From assembly GCA_964023205.1 (NCBI GenBank), contig OZ026834.1, forward strand, positions 47,797,029 to 47,861,028: a DNA stretch of 64,000 nt. Direction: 5' to 3'. The position numbers and the translations under genes were made by a program. The DNA is from Lutraria lutraria (Eukaryota; Mollusca; Bivalvia; Venerida; Mactridae). Within the stretch, counting starts at the first letter, position 1; each line of letters begins with the position of its first letter. Under the pieces are notes generated by a model that was given only the letters and a program-made list of their open reading frames with translations, had not been told where the DNA came from and made no database searches. Of the stretch, positions 28,601 through 34,815 are shown one piece after another.

Positions 28601-30555
28601 TGTTTGTAGTAACTATGGTAACTGGTTATATAGTGCTGGATGTGGTAATTTATTTGTGTCCTCTTTACTTTAGGTTGATCATGATGTTTGTAGTAACTAT
28701 GGTAACTGGTTATATAGTGCTGGACTTGGTAATTTATTTGTGTCCTCTTTACTTTAGGTTGATCATGATGTCTGTAGTAACTATGGTAACTGGTTATATA
28801 GTGCTGGACTTGGTAATTTATTTGTGTCCTCTTTACTTTAGATTGATCATGATGTCTGTAGTAACTATGGTAACTGGTTATATAGTGCTGGACTTGGTAA
28901 TTTATTTATGTCCTCTTTACTTTAGGTTGATTGTGATGTTTGTAGTAACTATGGTAACTGGTTATATAGTGCTGGATGTGGTAATTTATTTGTGTCCTCT
29001 TTACTTTAGGTTGATCATGATGTTTGTAGTAACTATGGTAACTGGTTATATAGTGCTGGACTTGGTAATTTATTTGTGTCCTCTTTACTTTAGGTTGATC
29101 ATGTTGTCTGTAGTAACTATGGTAACTGGTTATATAGTGCTGGACTTGGTAATTTATTTGTGTCCTCTTTACTTTAGATTGATCATGATGTCTGTAGTAA
29201 CTATGGTAACTGGTTATACAGTGCTGGACTTGGTAATTTATTTATGTCCTCTTTACTTTAGGTTGATTGTGATGTTTGTAGTAACTATGGTAACTGGTTA
29301 TATAGTGCTGGATGTGGTAATTTATTTGTGTCCTCTTTACTTTAGGTTGATCATGATGTTTGTAGTAACTATGGTAACTGGTTATATAGTGCTGGACTTG
29401 GTAATGATCCAAGAGAAGATAGAAAATTTAACATGGTCAAACAGGGTCTAGATTATGATCCACAGGTTAGTTGATTTGTTAGTTTATTCTTACAATAATA
29501 CACATTGCTGTATATACAATGATTTAATTAAATGTCAGAAAGTGCTTAGTGAGTTAAATGCCTGATTGCTTATCCAGAGATGGTGAGTTTTGAATCTTGT
29601 TGAAAGTATTTTAAGTTAAGTAGATATTAATTAATGTTAGATTATCATTCATCCTCCGACAAAATGCACACAGTCAGATATGCCAATCTATTATGACAAT
29701 AACATATCTCACGTCATTTGCAGTATTTCTTCATCTGGAATAATAATGTACCTGATGCAGGGCTTTAACCCACCACCTCCTGCTTGCAAGTCTGATGCTC
29801 TACCAACTTAGCTATTGGGCTGTTAATATCACAAAACCAATGTATATACTATATACCATACTGCCAGAATTGAAATTGAAGTACTAAAATACTTGCATGT
29901 ATAAATTCAGGGAGATTATGTTCGTCTATGGGTTCCTGAATTAAAGAATCTATCTGATGGAAGTGTTCATACCGTGTGGGCTTTGTCCAAGAATGCTCTC
30001 TCTAAAGCTGAGATATCATTGGGAGAAGATTACCCTAACCCTATAGTGATAGCCCCAGAATGGGCCAGACACTTTGGTAAAGCAGTAAGTTAGCACGCTA
30101 TAAGATTCACTCTACTTAGCAATGAATTGTGATTTTTTTTCATCTTAGTTTGTATATATCTGTAAGAATGATTTGATAATTAATTAAATTTTTATGTATA
30201 TATTACTCAACACATGTAAAGGTCATTAACTATCTTAAACAGATTTCCAATTCTTTAAAGTACATTCTGTATTACATATTCTGATTCACCACTAGTTAGC
30301 TGAATTTATTTTTGATTGATCTACATTATGTATAAACTGTATTGCTGATTACCGGTATATACTGTAAGCAGTTTTGTACTTCTTAATGAGGAAAGGAAAA
30401 GCTTTAAAGATATGGACAAACAAAAAGTCATTAATTTTATTAAATTTATTTTGCACTTTTAGCGAGGTGGTGGAGCACAGGGTGGTCGTGGTGGACAAGG
30501 CTCCAGATCTGCAGGACAGAAACGTGGGATGGACTTTTACTTCAAGAGGTCATAA
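1617..30555 (+). CDS. cry-dash: DASH-type cryptochrome/photolyase (CRY-DASH), 11 exons, 5' end outside window
   Basis: Flavoprotein of the photolyase/cryptochrome family; DASH members repair cyclobutane pyrimidine dimers in single-stranded or looped DNA using blue light, FAD and an antenna folate. Exons: 1617-1789, 16181-16280, 16616-16737, 17414-17562, 17868-18030, 19226-19455, 26039-26121, 26626-26700, 29346-29465, 29911-30084, 30463-30555 (stop TAA). All have AG/GT borders and matching phases, giving 493 codons plus stop. The first exon gives the antenna domain ([24 protein letters not shown]). The FAD domain shows [63 protein letters not shown] and [11 protein letters not shown]. The tail is Gly/Arg-rich and ends MDFYFKRS, as in DASH proteins. 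About 25-30 N-terminal residues must lie upstream of the window. Oddities: the exon at 29346 is preceded by 15 partial copies of its own 5' part, and the expected VDYD reads VDHD in the copy attached to the full exon. Confidence 0.95.
1820..2001. mobile_element. MITE, CAGTACAACCTCTCC family, copy 1
   Basis: The left end CAGTACAACCTCTCC follows TA, and the right end is an imperfect inverted copy. Related copies lie at about 13243-13421, 18300-18385 and 50495-50680, sharing phrases such as GAGTAGCAAAATTAT and GGTTGTACTGTATA at their ends. TA target and CAGT termini suggest mobilisation by a Tc1/mariner transposase. Two overlapping ORFs seen here are not genes. Confidence 0.6.
2041..4190. other. 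Intronic stretch without recognised features
   Basis: AT-rich intron 1 sequence of CRY-DASH downstream of the first visible exon and downstream of the minus-strand zDHHC gene's stop. No ORF here resembles a protein family, and I see no convincing terminal repeats. Part near 4190 probably is the 3' UTR of the zDHHC gene. Confidence 0.5.
4194..5147 (-). CDS. zDHHC palmitoyltransferase (S-acyltransferase)
   Basis: Membrane enzyme that attaches palmitate to cysteines of target proteins through a Cys-autoacylated intermediate. The 315-residue frame from the first Met (5141) has the zinc-binding Cys-rich domain at residues 116-150: [15 protein letters not shown], then CKHC, then the catalytic DHHC at 141-144. 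Four hydrophobic segments lie near 12-25, 36-58, 158-180 and 220-238. A TTxE-like motif (KTLFE, about 245) and a PaCCT-like aromatic segment (about 262-281) follow. The ending with DDGIHWDG is reminiscent of zDHHC24-type members, but the subgroup is not settled. A pyrimidine-rich acceptor lies directly upstream and the frame is open for two codons before ATG, so the true N-terminus may come from an upstream exon such as 6313-6490. The gene lies antisense inside intron 1 of CRY-DASH. Confidence 0.88.
   Translation of the reverse strand, partial: FLMRALMIFQAPTQMYVFTFYVVPYIFEDYDPWVNYYMKVLCWFILLNGLANWFCVILYNPAFAKSKDNPFLHISNENGFLPDRFEARCEQAASNQNELNGHCVYDMTSKEGLPWNYCEECSMHVPPRAHHCNFCKHCILKRDHHCFMVGNCIGFKNQRYFIVLAFYAMITGTVGGYFNYKYVQGVIWPLLNSWADLFFPITIWNSIFGSIKGVHCLMIVHQYLEFFFGVIGFIYFTSQMTISASGKTLFEVAKSVPIVNKNTINRNLKSVFGDFWALNFLFPMTIVFRQRDDGIHWDGVKINHNTNKPWRDDGEIL
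5933..6100. mobile_element. MITE, CAGTCAAACCTGTG family, copy 1
   Basis: Terminal inverted repeats: left CAGTCACACCTGTGAGCAAA, right ending in ACAGGTTTGACTG before TA. Length 168 bp. Relatives in this window lie at 19706-19890, 50314-50496 and about 62415-62590, with fragments at 16455-16518, 49973-50062 and 36615-36662. Internal phrases such as AATAAAGGCCACC and TTGATTATTTAGAACAAAATG recur. Non-coding. Confidence 0.7.
6313..6490 (-). CDS. Candidate upstream coding exon of the zDHHC gene
   Basis: On the minus strand an acceptor (CTCTAACAAG) precedes an open frame containing [18 protein letters not shown] followed by a Lys/Glu-rich helix-like stretch, ending at a GTATGT donor. The exon ends in phase 0, and the acceptor at 5148 opens in phase 0 before the zDHHC Met, so the two join in frame and would add about 50 hydrophilic residues before the first membrane segment. 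I do not recognise the sequence. It could also be 5' UTR or chance. Confidence 0.4.
6700..9080. repeat. 36-bp minisatellite, about 65 copies, G-rich plus strand
   Basis: The unit has the pattern CATTCATTTGGTGAGCAT followed by CAGGGAGAATTAAGGGGG and is repeated with T/C variation at two sites. The outermost copies at both ends carry GAGCATTATGGGTATTCATC and are divergent, while the core is nearly uniform, especially about 8100-8460. The 36-bp period creates long repetitive ORFs on both strands, which are not genes. Lies in CRY-DASH intron 1, between candidate minus-strand exons. Confidence 0.97.
9085..9980. other. Intronic stretch without recognised features
   Basis: AT-rich sequence downstream of the 36-bp array. 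Short overlapping ORFs on both strands near 9331-9601 do not resemble a protein family and lack convincing splice context. Confidence 0.4.
9988..10192. mobile_element. TTAA-flanked MITE (piggyBac-type target)
   Basis: A 205-bp element with long imperfect terminal inverted repeats beginning GGACATATCCTACAGTTT on the left and its complement on the right, continuing through GACATA and CAGAATGAAAA. It is bounded on both sides by TTAA (9984-9987 and 10193-10196), the signature target duplication of piggyBac-type transposition. No coding capacity. Confidence 0.75.
10290..10516 (-). CDS. Candidate spliced exon, unknown protein
   Basis: The minus strand shows a good acceptor (TTTTTCTACAG) followed by an open frame of about 70 codons containing [22 protein letters not shown] and [11 protein letters not shown], then donors at 10300 (GTATAT) or 10289 (GTACAA). 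If the second donor is used, the phase matches the exon at 6313-6490 and all three pieces could form one zDHHC transcript. With the first donor the phase does not match. Not recognised as any family. Confidence 0.35.
10586..11695. repeat. Dispersed element with terminal hairpin and ~150-bp internal units
   Basis: Begins with a hairpin, AACCAGGTTTTCAC - loop - GTGAAACCTGGTT. A GC-rich leader (GGGAGGGCGGGCGGGCG) follows, then five to six diverged units of about 150 bp with GTCAATAACTTAAGTTTGGA and GGTCACTGTTACTAAAAATAG. The end repeats GAAAACCTGGTTTCATGGCA before TTCCTTGTTTT. The layout matches the AGCTCAC elements although the sequence is different. Non-coding. Confidence 0.75.
11700..12848. 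other. Intronic stretch without recognised features
   Basis: AT-rich CRY-DASH intron 1 sequence. I found no coding similarity and no clear element ends; the ORF at 11671-11925 on the minus strand overlaps the end of the preceding repeat and is unsupported. Confidence 0.4.
12852..13053. mobile_element. 202-bp MITE with TA target, copy 1
   Basis: The ends CTGTATTTTCATTTATTTTC and the complementary AATTAATGATTCCACAG are flanked by TA on both sides. The inside carries TTTCGTGGGGACATAAATT and GTGGGGATTTGATTTC. A second copy with the same ends and interior lies at 18519-18714. Mariner-type MITE by target and termini. Confidence 0.8.
13243..13421. mobile_element. MITE, CAGTACAACCTCTCC family, copy 2
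   Basis: Diverged copy sharing GAGTAGCAAAATTATAATG and TCATGCTGTTGTTGAAG with the copy at 50495-50680, ending in a degenerate AGGTTGTAATGTATA. Non-coding. Confidence 0.5.
13779..14010. mobile_element. Fold-back element with CACAGGTGTA termini
   Basis: The left arm CACAGGTGTATGGCGTGTAG and the right arm (complement of CACAGGTGTACATGAATGGC) form inverted repeats of about 30 bp around AT-rich sequence that is itself partly palindromic. The flanks GCTTTATA and GCTATAAT are only partly similar, so a target duplication is uncertain. Confidence 0.5.
14015..15575. other. AT-rich intronic stretch without recognised features
   Basis: Very AT-rich CRY-DASH intron 1 sequence with no ORF of note and no recognisable element. 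Confidence 0.4.
15576..15637. repeat. Small palindrome with AAGGGAAGTAACTC motif
   Basis: AAGGGAAGTAACTC at the left and an inverted GATTACTTCCCCTT at the right form a short stem with a ~30 bp loop. The motif looks like a common molluscan short repeat, but its class is unknown to me. Confidence 0.4.
17061..17398. repeat. Truncated dispersed element flanked by a 53-bp diverged direct repeat
   Basis: The interior 17119-17345 (GGGGTATATTGCTTTTCACA ... GGGGGCATCTGTGTTTCACA) is a shorter version of the element at 52328-52585. It is bracketed by 17061-17113 and 17346-17398, which share TTTCATAG-like sequence and ATACTACAAGATAAT with about eight mismatches. The second flank is 15 bp upstream of the CRY-DASH acceptor at 17414. 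Confidence 0.65.
17610..17815 (-). mobile_element. tRNA-derived SINE, minus orientation, partial
   Basis: Reverse complement matches the SINE at 51063-51294 and 62888-63122: same GAACCAGTACTAGACTTCCA segment and TCAGTGAGAGGTTACAGTGA head. The A-box half is missing or degenerate. Confidence 0.65.
18300..18385. mobile_element. MITE fragment, CAGTACAACCTCTCC family
   Basis: Shares TCATGCTGTTGTTGAAGG and GAGAGGGCTGCTCTG with the copy at 50495-50680 and ends AGGTTGTACTG. Only the right half is present. Confidence 0.5.
18519..18714. mobile_element. 196-bp MITE with TA target, copy 2
   Basis: Same termini and interior as the copy at 12852-13053: CTGTATTTTCATT at left, AAATATTCCACAG at right, TA on both sides, ATTTCGTGGGGACATAAATT inside. 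Confidence 0.8.
19706..19890. mobile_element. MITE, CAGTCAAACCTGTG family, copy 2
   Basis: Left end CAGTCAAACCTGTGTTAGCA follows TA. The interior has TTGATTATTTAGAACAAAAT, and the right part CTCAGGTTTGCCTGTGG is a degenerate inverted terminus. Lies just downstream of the CRY-DASH exon at 19226-19455. Confidence 0.6.
20303..21422 (+). pseudogene. Reverse transcriptase fragment, frameshifted
   Basis: Starts inside the RT palm: [13 protein letters not shown] (first catalytic Asp), then [14 protein letters not shown] and MFADDTT (the FADD box carrying the catalytic pair). After an A-run at 20704-20711 the frame shifts by one and continues through [28 protein letters not shown] and the typical C-terminal [12 protein letters not shown] to a stop at 21422. 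The endonuclease and N-terminal RT parts are absent. A dead 5'-truncated copy; one frameshift besides the truncation suggests moderate age. Confidence 0.88.
21497..22650 (+). mobile_element. AGCTCAC hairpin-ended element, copy A, in the LINE 3' UTR
   Basis: Starts with a hairpin (AGCTCAC...TCAC/GTGA...GTGAGCT) and ends with GGGCCATCTTGGCCCTCTTG, where GGGCCA pairs with TGGCCC. In between are diverged units of about 145 bp with AAAAACTAGGTCACCAGG and TTGGATCTTCACCAAAC. A T precedes the first base and a T follows the last, with no target duplication visible. Near-identical to 40043-41167. The short ORFs in it are shared by both copies but look like repeat artefacts. Confidence 0.85.
22817..22986. 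mobile_element. 170-bp MITE with TA target
   Basis: Ends CAGTATAACCTCTGAAAAC and GTTTCAGGGGTTTTACAG are imperfect inverted repeats flanked by TA. The interior repeats TCTCTGAAAA-like phrases. No relative elsewhere in the window. Confidence 0.55.
23603..24367. mobile_element. 765-bp TIR element inside the mariner, 5-bp target duplication
   Basis: Ends GGTGCACTCGTAAC and GTTACGAGCGCACC are inverted. CGAGG flanks both sides (23598-23602 and 24368-24372). Subterminal parts carry GTTCCGGACA on the left and its near-complement on the right. No transposase-like ORF. Superfamily not assigned. Confidence 0.75.
24041..24186. mobile_element. 146-bp hAT-like hairpin MITE
   Basis: Nearly perfect palindrome: CACAGGCACCTGGTTGTTAA at the left and its complement at the right, arms of about 60 bp, short AT-rich centre. 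Flanked by GCTCAAAC and ACTCAAAC (24033-24040, 24187-24194), an 8-bp target duplication with one mismatch, as expected for hAT. It is the innermost of four nested insertions. Confidence 0.78.
24493..25590 (+). pseudogene. mariner transposase, broken by frameshifts
   Basis: Cut-and-paste DNA transposase of the D,D34D mariner group. Frame 1 (24493-24897) holds the two helix-turn-helix DNA-binding motifs ([30 protein letters not shown]). A frameshift near 24870 leads to the catalytic core in 24890-25435: [10 protein letters not shown] (first Asp), [12 protein letters not shown] (second Asp) and [14 protein letters not shown] (third Asp). Another shift near 25398 and at least one more around 25460 move the C-terminal end ([13 protein letters not shown]) into other frames before a stop near 25590. 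All three catalytic Asp are kept, so decay is recent, but this copy cannot encode a full protein. Confidence 0.92.
26172..26345 (-). mobile_element. tRNA-derived SINE, minus orientation, partial
   Basis: Contains the same GAACCAGTACTAGACTTCCA segment and CTATCAGTGAGAAGTTACAG as other copies, inverted relative to 51063. Lies just after the CRY-DASH exon at 26039-26121. Confidence 0.6.
26401..26602. mobile_element. 202-bp MITE next to a CRY-DASH acceptor
   Basis: Ends CAGTTGAATCGCGATAGTTC and complementary ACTATCGTGATTCAACTG, flanked by TA. The right end is only 23 bp upstream of the exon starting at 26626. An open frame runs through the MITE into the exon, but the exon's own acceptor (TATGTTTCAG) is intact. 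Confidence 0.82.
26738..27035. repeat. Dispersed element with ATGCCCCCGC ends
   Basis: ATGCCCCCGCAATTC near the left and GCGGGGGCATTCGTGTTC near the right are inverted; the copy ends with TTAGTCTTGTTTTT. Similar build to 52328-52585 and 61961-62372. Non-coding. Confidence 0.6.
27557..28010 (+). mobile_element. AGCTCAC-type element, degenerate partial copy
   Basis: Starts AGCTCACCTGAGCATG with a decayed hairpin, shares CATGGGTCATGCAGGGTCAA and TTAGGTCACCAGGTTAAATC with the other copies, and fades after about 27790; 27900-28000 resembles one more unit. Confidence 0.55.
28061..29405 (+). repeat. 84-bp tandem array of a CRY-DASH intron/exon boundary, 16 copies
   Basis: Each unit is a pyrimidine-rich 3' splice site (TGTCCTCTTTACTTTAG) followed by the first 60 bp of the exon at 29346 ([20 protein letters not shown]). 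Copies start at exactly 84-bp spacing from 28086 to 29346; only the last continues into the full exon. In the coding frame every internal copy ends at the TAG of the next acceptor, so read-through is not possible. A different frame is open for 469 codons only because 84 is divisible by three. Units carry YD, HD, CD or HV at the VDxD site; the first copy alone has the expected VDYD. Confidence 0.97.
29751..29820 (-). repeat. tRNA-like SINE head, degenerate
   Basis: On the minus strand GCCCAATAGCTAAGTTGGTA, AGAGCATCAGACTTGCAAGC and GGTGGGTTAAAGCCC look like a tRNA D-arm/A box, anticodon stem and B box. Stems are imperfect, so this is a SINE or tRNA pseudogene, not a working tRNA. Lies in a CRY-DASH intron. 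Confidence 0.55.
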
Positions 30556-31107
30556 AAGTGTTGGACTAAAATAATTCTGTTACTGCTTGATAGTGGGATA
30601 AACAATTTGTTTGGTGGGGATGGACTCAGAAGGACCCGTAAGAGAAGAAGATATTCTCACATTGCTGGATTCAGAAAGAGAAGCTAGGAGATTATGATAG
30701 CAGAAATCATTTATGTCTGCTGTTGAATGTGAATCGGGACGGCATATTTTTATGATGGCCCAATCTTAGAATTTCAGATCCAGGATGGCTCAACTTTGAT
30801 TGTAAAGAGTAATATGTACATATGAGATAAAGATATGTTCTGAATAAGATATTATGTCAAGCATTCAAAGTTTTATTTAGTTTTGAGTTAGTATATAATT
30901 AATAATTTATGACTAAAACACGAGGATTTGAGGATGAAAGGATGGTTTAAAAATGTGTTAAATAACATGATTTAAAATGAGATAAAATCACTATCGTATG
31001 TATACATGTAATTATAAAATTGACACACCTATCTTAAAGGTTCTTTTCACCTATTATTTTATAGGTATGAAGTCAAGGAAATATTTGAACTCCATTCACT
31101 ATACACA
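30556..31107 (+). other. Probable CRY-DASH 3' UTR
   Basis: Sequence after the CRY-DASH stop. No clear polyadenylation signal can be singled out. A 24-codon ORF beginning at 30620 (MDSEGPVREEDIL) is present but unsupported. Confidence 0.45.
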
Positions 31108-31795
31108 AACATATTGGCTTACCACATAACTCATTCCTGTATATTATACCATTCAGTATACACATCTATATTGGCTTACCACATAACTCATTCCTGTATA
31201 TTATACCATTCAGTATACACATATATATTGGCTTTCCACATAACTCATGCCTGTATATTATACCATTCAGTATACACATCTATATTGGCTTACCACATAA
31301 CTCATTCCTGTATATTATACCATTCAGTATACACATATATATTGGCCTACCACATAACTCATTCCTGTATATTATACCATTCAGTATACACATCTATATT
31401 GGCTTACCACATAACTCATTCCTGTATATTATACCATTCAGTATACACATATATATTGGCTTACCACATAACTCATTCCTGTATATTATACCATTCAGTA
31501 TACACATATATATTGGCTTACCACATAACTCATGCCTGTATATTATACCATTCAGTATACACATCTATATTGGCTTACCACATAACTCATTCCTGTAAAT
31601 TATACCATTCAGTATACACATATATATTGGCTTACCACATGACTCATGCCTGTATTTTATACCATTCAGTATACACATATATATTGGTTTACCACATAAC
31701 TCATTCCTGTAAAAATATACCATTCAGTATACACATATATATTGGCTTACCACATAACTCATTCCTGTATATTATACCATTCAATATACTTATGA
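31108..31795. repeat. 57-bp minisatellite, about 12 copies
   Basis: Unit phrases ATTGGCTTACCACATAACTC and CATTCAGTATACACATATAT repeat every 57 bp, creating a 19-residue repeating ORF that is not a gene. Starts about 550 bp after the CRY-DASH stop. Confidence 0.96.
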
Positions 31796-31799
31796 TTTA

Positions 31800-33305
31800 G
31801 GACCTCTTGACTTATGTATAGATAATTGGGCCATCATGGAAGTGGCCGTCTTTGGTTTGGACTGTCTTCGTAGTGGATTGTAATTGAAATGTGCCACCTT
31901 TACCTGTCACCATTCAGTTAATGGACCTGTTAACATAAAATTTGAATGGTTATTTTTCATCACACTATGTACAATAAATTTACATACTACATTGACTGCT
32001 TCAAAGTCAAGGCAATGTTCAAATTACTATAAACTTTTTAAAAAATCAATGTTTTGTTCATTTTTTTCCTATTTTTTAAAGAAAAAAGAGATTTATTGTT
32101 GGTTTCATTCCACACTCACATGTGGCAAATTTAGTGTGGCAAGTTCTCCTTTCTATGGCCTTATTTCATCAATATTTTCTTATCTTTCATAAGATTCTTT
32201 CCTATGAAGACACAACAAAAGTTACGAAATTCTTAAACCGTTTTATCAACAGTTCTTATCTAAACACATGTGTAAAGACTGCGACACAGTCTGCACGGGT
32301 AAAGTTCATTCACCAGCCCTAGCTATGTAAATAAGAAAAATACACTTGATTCTATACATATGTTATATAGAGAATTTTATTTTATTTCTCAACAGATTTT
32401 TGTAAATTATATACCAAATTAAAGATGAAGCTCTAATCTTTCAGAAAATGTAAACTATTTGATATTATTAACTGAAAATTTGTTTTTAAACAATGTGAAC
32501 ATTGACTCATGATAAATGTGTTTTTGAGTCGCTCAAACTTGCACATAAAAATACTTTATTTGCATGCCTATGTATGTTGGACAACCCAACAGTATTGTTT
32601 ATGATTAATGATGGTCAGATCAAATTATTATCGTTTGAGCAATACGATTTCACAGTAAGATTCGAAGAAAAACAGTTAATAAATAAGAAAACTCCAAATG
32701 CATTTTAATATCTCTTAGCTTTATTTTTCAATTTTTATCATGAACAATATGTTTTATGGCTATTAAACGCATATATGATCGATGAAAGAGAAATGCCAAA
32801 AAGGTTTCTTTTGAAGACAAAAATGTGTTCACGGTCTTAAAATAAGTTTTAGAAATATCAGATTGTCAACAAGTTATAACATCAGCGATACACACATACG
32901 CACGTGCGTGATGTTAAATTGAAAAGTGAACAATATAAAAATGCCATCTAAATCAAAAGCTAATATTATGTCTAATAATCGTTAATCACGGTGTTTAAAA
33001 TATAATTATGCATGATTCAAATAAATAATATTTGACAGTGCTTCTAATCCCTGCAAATACCACTGAAAGTTCACCATTTGAGTTCTAATTTAAACTAGAA
33101 ATGTGTCCGACTGTCTGAAACGAATGCCTTTCGAGAGCTAAGTCAAAAAGGGACCATAACTCCAGTGAAAATGTTTGGATTTTATGTCACATCAAACTTG
33201 ACCTGTATTTGATATATTCCTTCATGTAAAATATGAAACCATTCTTGAAATATTTCTTTAGTTATTGCTCAGAAACCAAAATTTGAACGGACATACATTC
33301 TCATG
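31800..33305. other. Intergenic stretch without recognised features
   Basis: AT-rich sequence between the 57-bp array and the Tc1-like element. ORFs of 60-100 codons (31884-32708) show no family resemblance. Confidence 0.4.
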
Positions 33306-33312
33306 AGAGGTA

Positions 33313-34439
33313 CACTAGGCCAAACTTATAACTGTGCAGTTCTATAAATTCAAATATCTCCGGAATTATTTAAGCAAGATCCTTGAAATTTTCAGGAATG
33401 ATAGAAGAAAGATGTACAAACAATATGCATTTTAATTCATTGATCTCGGATTTCATTATCACGAATAACATAAAAAATAAAAACAGAAAATGAAAAACAG
33501 AAATCACAGTTTTTCTTCATTTTATCACACAGAATACTTGTTAGTGCACTACACATGCAGTTAGTATCGGGTATGACCCCCATTAGCCCGTGTTACAGCT
33601 AGACGTCTTGCCCTCATTGACAAGACATAATTGTTTAAGAAATGTTGCCAAATGTTGTTCCTACGAACGTCCATTCTTCTAGCAACCTAAAGTGCTAAAT
33701 ATCGATTAATTATCGACAAACTCATTGCGGATTTATTACACTGCGGTAGTTTGAATGCATACAAATAAGGCAAATGCAGGGTAACAAGAGTGATATTGAC
33801 AGACTTATGGCAAGAAAAATACTCAAGATATTGAAACAATAATGATTTGAATAAATATTAATTAATCTGTTCTTAACGCAATAAAGTCCATTAAAAACAA
33901 TAATACAGACAATTTATTGTCGAAAAGCTTCGTGAAAGATAGACGAATAAATGAGAATATGTCGGAAAAACTATTTGCCAAAATAATATTTTCTCTATTT
34001 TACATTAACGAACAAGTATATTTATACAGATAATGTGTAAAAATCAATAAATTCAGATCAACCGTTTGCAAGGTATTATGAAAAATGTAGACCTACCTCT
34101 AGTTTTGACACACCAGCCTGAATAAGTCTGACGGCTATACCTCTGTCGGTGATTTCTAATATACCCATTTTATGTTTTTCAGGTCAACATATGTTTGAAC
34201 TACACATATATCATTTTTACTTTTTTTCAATTTACGCCTGCACGTATTCCACATGCACTTTTGTTGTTTTCTTATTGGCCGCAGTAGCGCACGGAATTAT
34301 CGCGTTTTTAAAAAAATCGATATTGGATTTTATGGACATCATGTACAAGCATATATTTCTAAAATTTGGTGTAATTTCATTTACAAATAAAGAAATGGTT
34401 TCATGTTTTCAACTGCACAGTTATAAGTTTGGCCTAGTG
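33313..34439 (-). mobile_element. Tc1-like element, internally deleted, perfect 31-bp ends
   Basis: TACACTAGGCCAAACTTATA at 33311 and its exact complement ending at 34441 form a perfect 31-bp inverted repeat including the TA target. Total 1127 bp between the TAs. The coding remnant is on the minus strand. The neighbouring tandem unit at about 34595-34650 (TCTCATGAGGCGTATGTTGT) preserves the uninserted site. Confidence 0.9.
33561..34168 (-). CDS. Truncated Tc1-like transposase remnant: HTH fused to C-terminal tail, two putative exons
   Basis: Exon 1 is 34168 to 34097 (ATG; MGILEITDRGIAVRLIQAG) and exon 2 is 33686 to 33561, separated by a 410-bp segment with donor GTAGGT and acceptor CACTTTAG. 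The join is in frame and gives 65 residues. AGVSKLE/VARRMDVRRNNIW reads as the first helix-turn-helix of a Tc1-like transposase. MRARRLAVTRANGGHTRY followed by a stop is the usual C-terminus. The whole catalytic DDE core is missing. The product could at most bind DNA. Whether the intron is really spliced, or is simply inserted or non-coding sequence, cannot be told from DNA alone. Confidence 0.5.
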
Positions 34440-34441
34440 TA

Positions 34442-34815
34442 TGTTATGGGGTGCACACTTTGATCTTTTAGGTGTTTTTATCCTCACGAGTTGCACCGAA
34501 CAAGTCGAAATTATCCCCAAAATTCCAGTTTGTACCTCACAATGCCAAAATGTACCAACCCTTACCCAAACCCTAGCCCACAACCACCCTCTGGTATGTA
34601 CGGACAGATGTTCTCATGAGGCGTATGTTGTGGGGTGATCCCTTTGATCTTTTCGGTGTTTAACCCCACAAGTGGCACCCCACAAGTCGAAATTATCCCC
34701 ACAAGTCCAGTTTGTACGTATCTGAACCCCACAAGACCTAAATGTACTAACCCTAACCCCCCAACCACCCTCCCATGCATGTGGACTCACAGATGCATGG
34801 ACGGACTTAGGAAAC
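34442..34815. repeat. Two tandem ~185-bp units, left one split by the Tc1-like element
   Basis: 34442-34625 and 34630-34815 are diverged copies sharing GTCGAAATTATCCCCA, CCAGTTTGTAC and ACCCTAACCC-like parts. The left unit's upstream piece (ACATTCTCATGAGAGG, 33290-33310) is on the other side of the transposon. Overlapping ORFs on both strands are artefacts. Confidence 0.7.

Noticed and set aside
28042..29451. 469-codon ORF
   Set aside because: Wrong frame of the 84-bp CRY-DASH array; the true coding frame has a stop in each internal unit.
29751..29820. Functional tRNA gene on the minus strand
   Set aside because: A and B boxes are recognisable, but the arms mispair and no clean acceptor stem is present; better explained as a SINE head or pseudogene.
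31114..31800. 228-codon ORF with 19-residue repeats
   Set aside because: Translation of the 57-bp minisatellite; no start context, splice sites or family resemblance.
34730..34770. Telomere-like CCCTAACCC sequence
   Set aside because: Only one or two copies inside a diverged tandem unit; no array.
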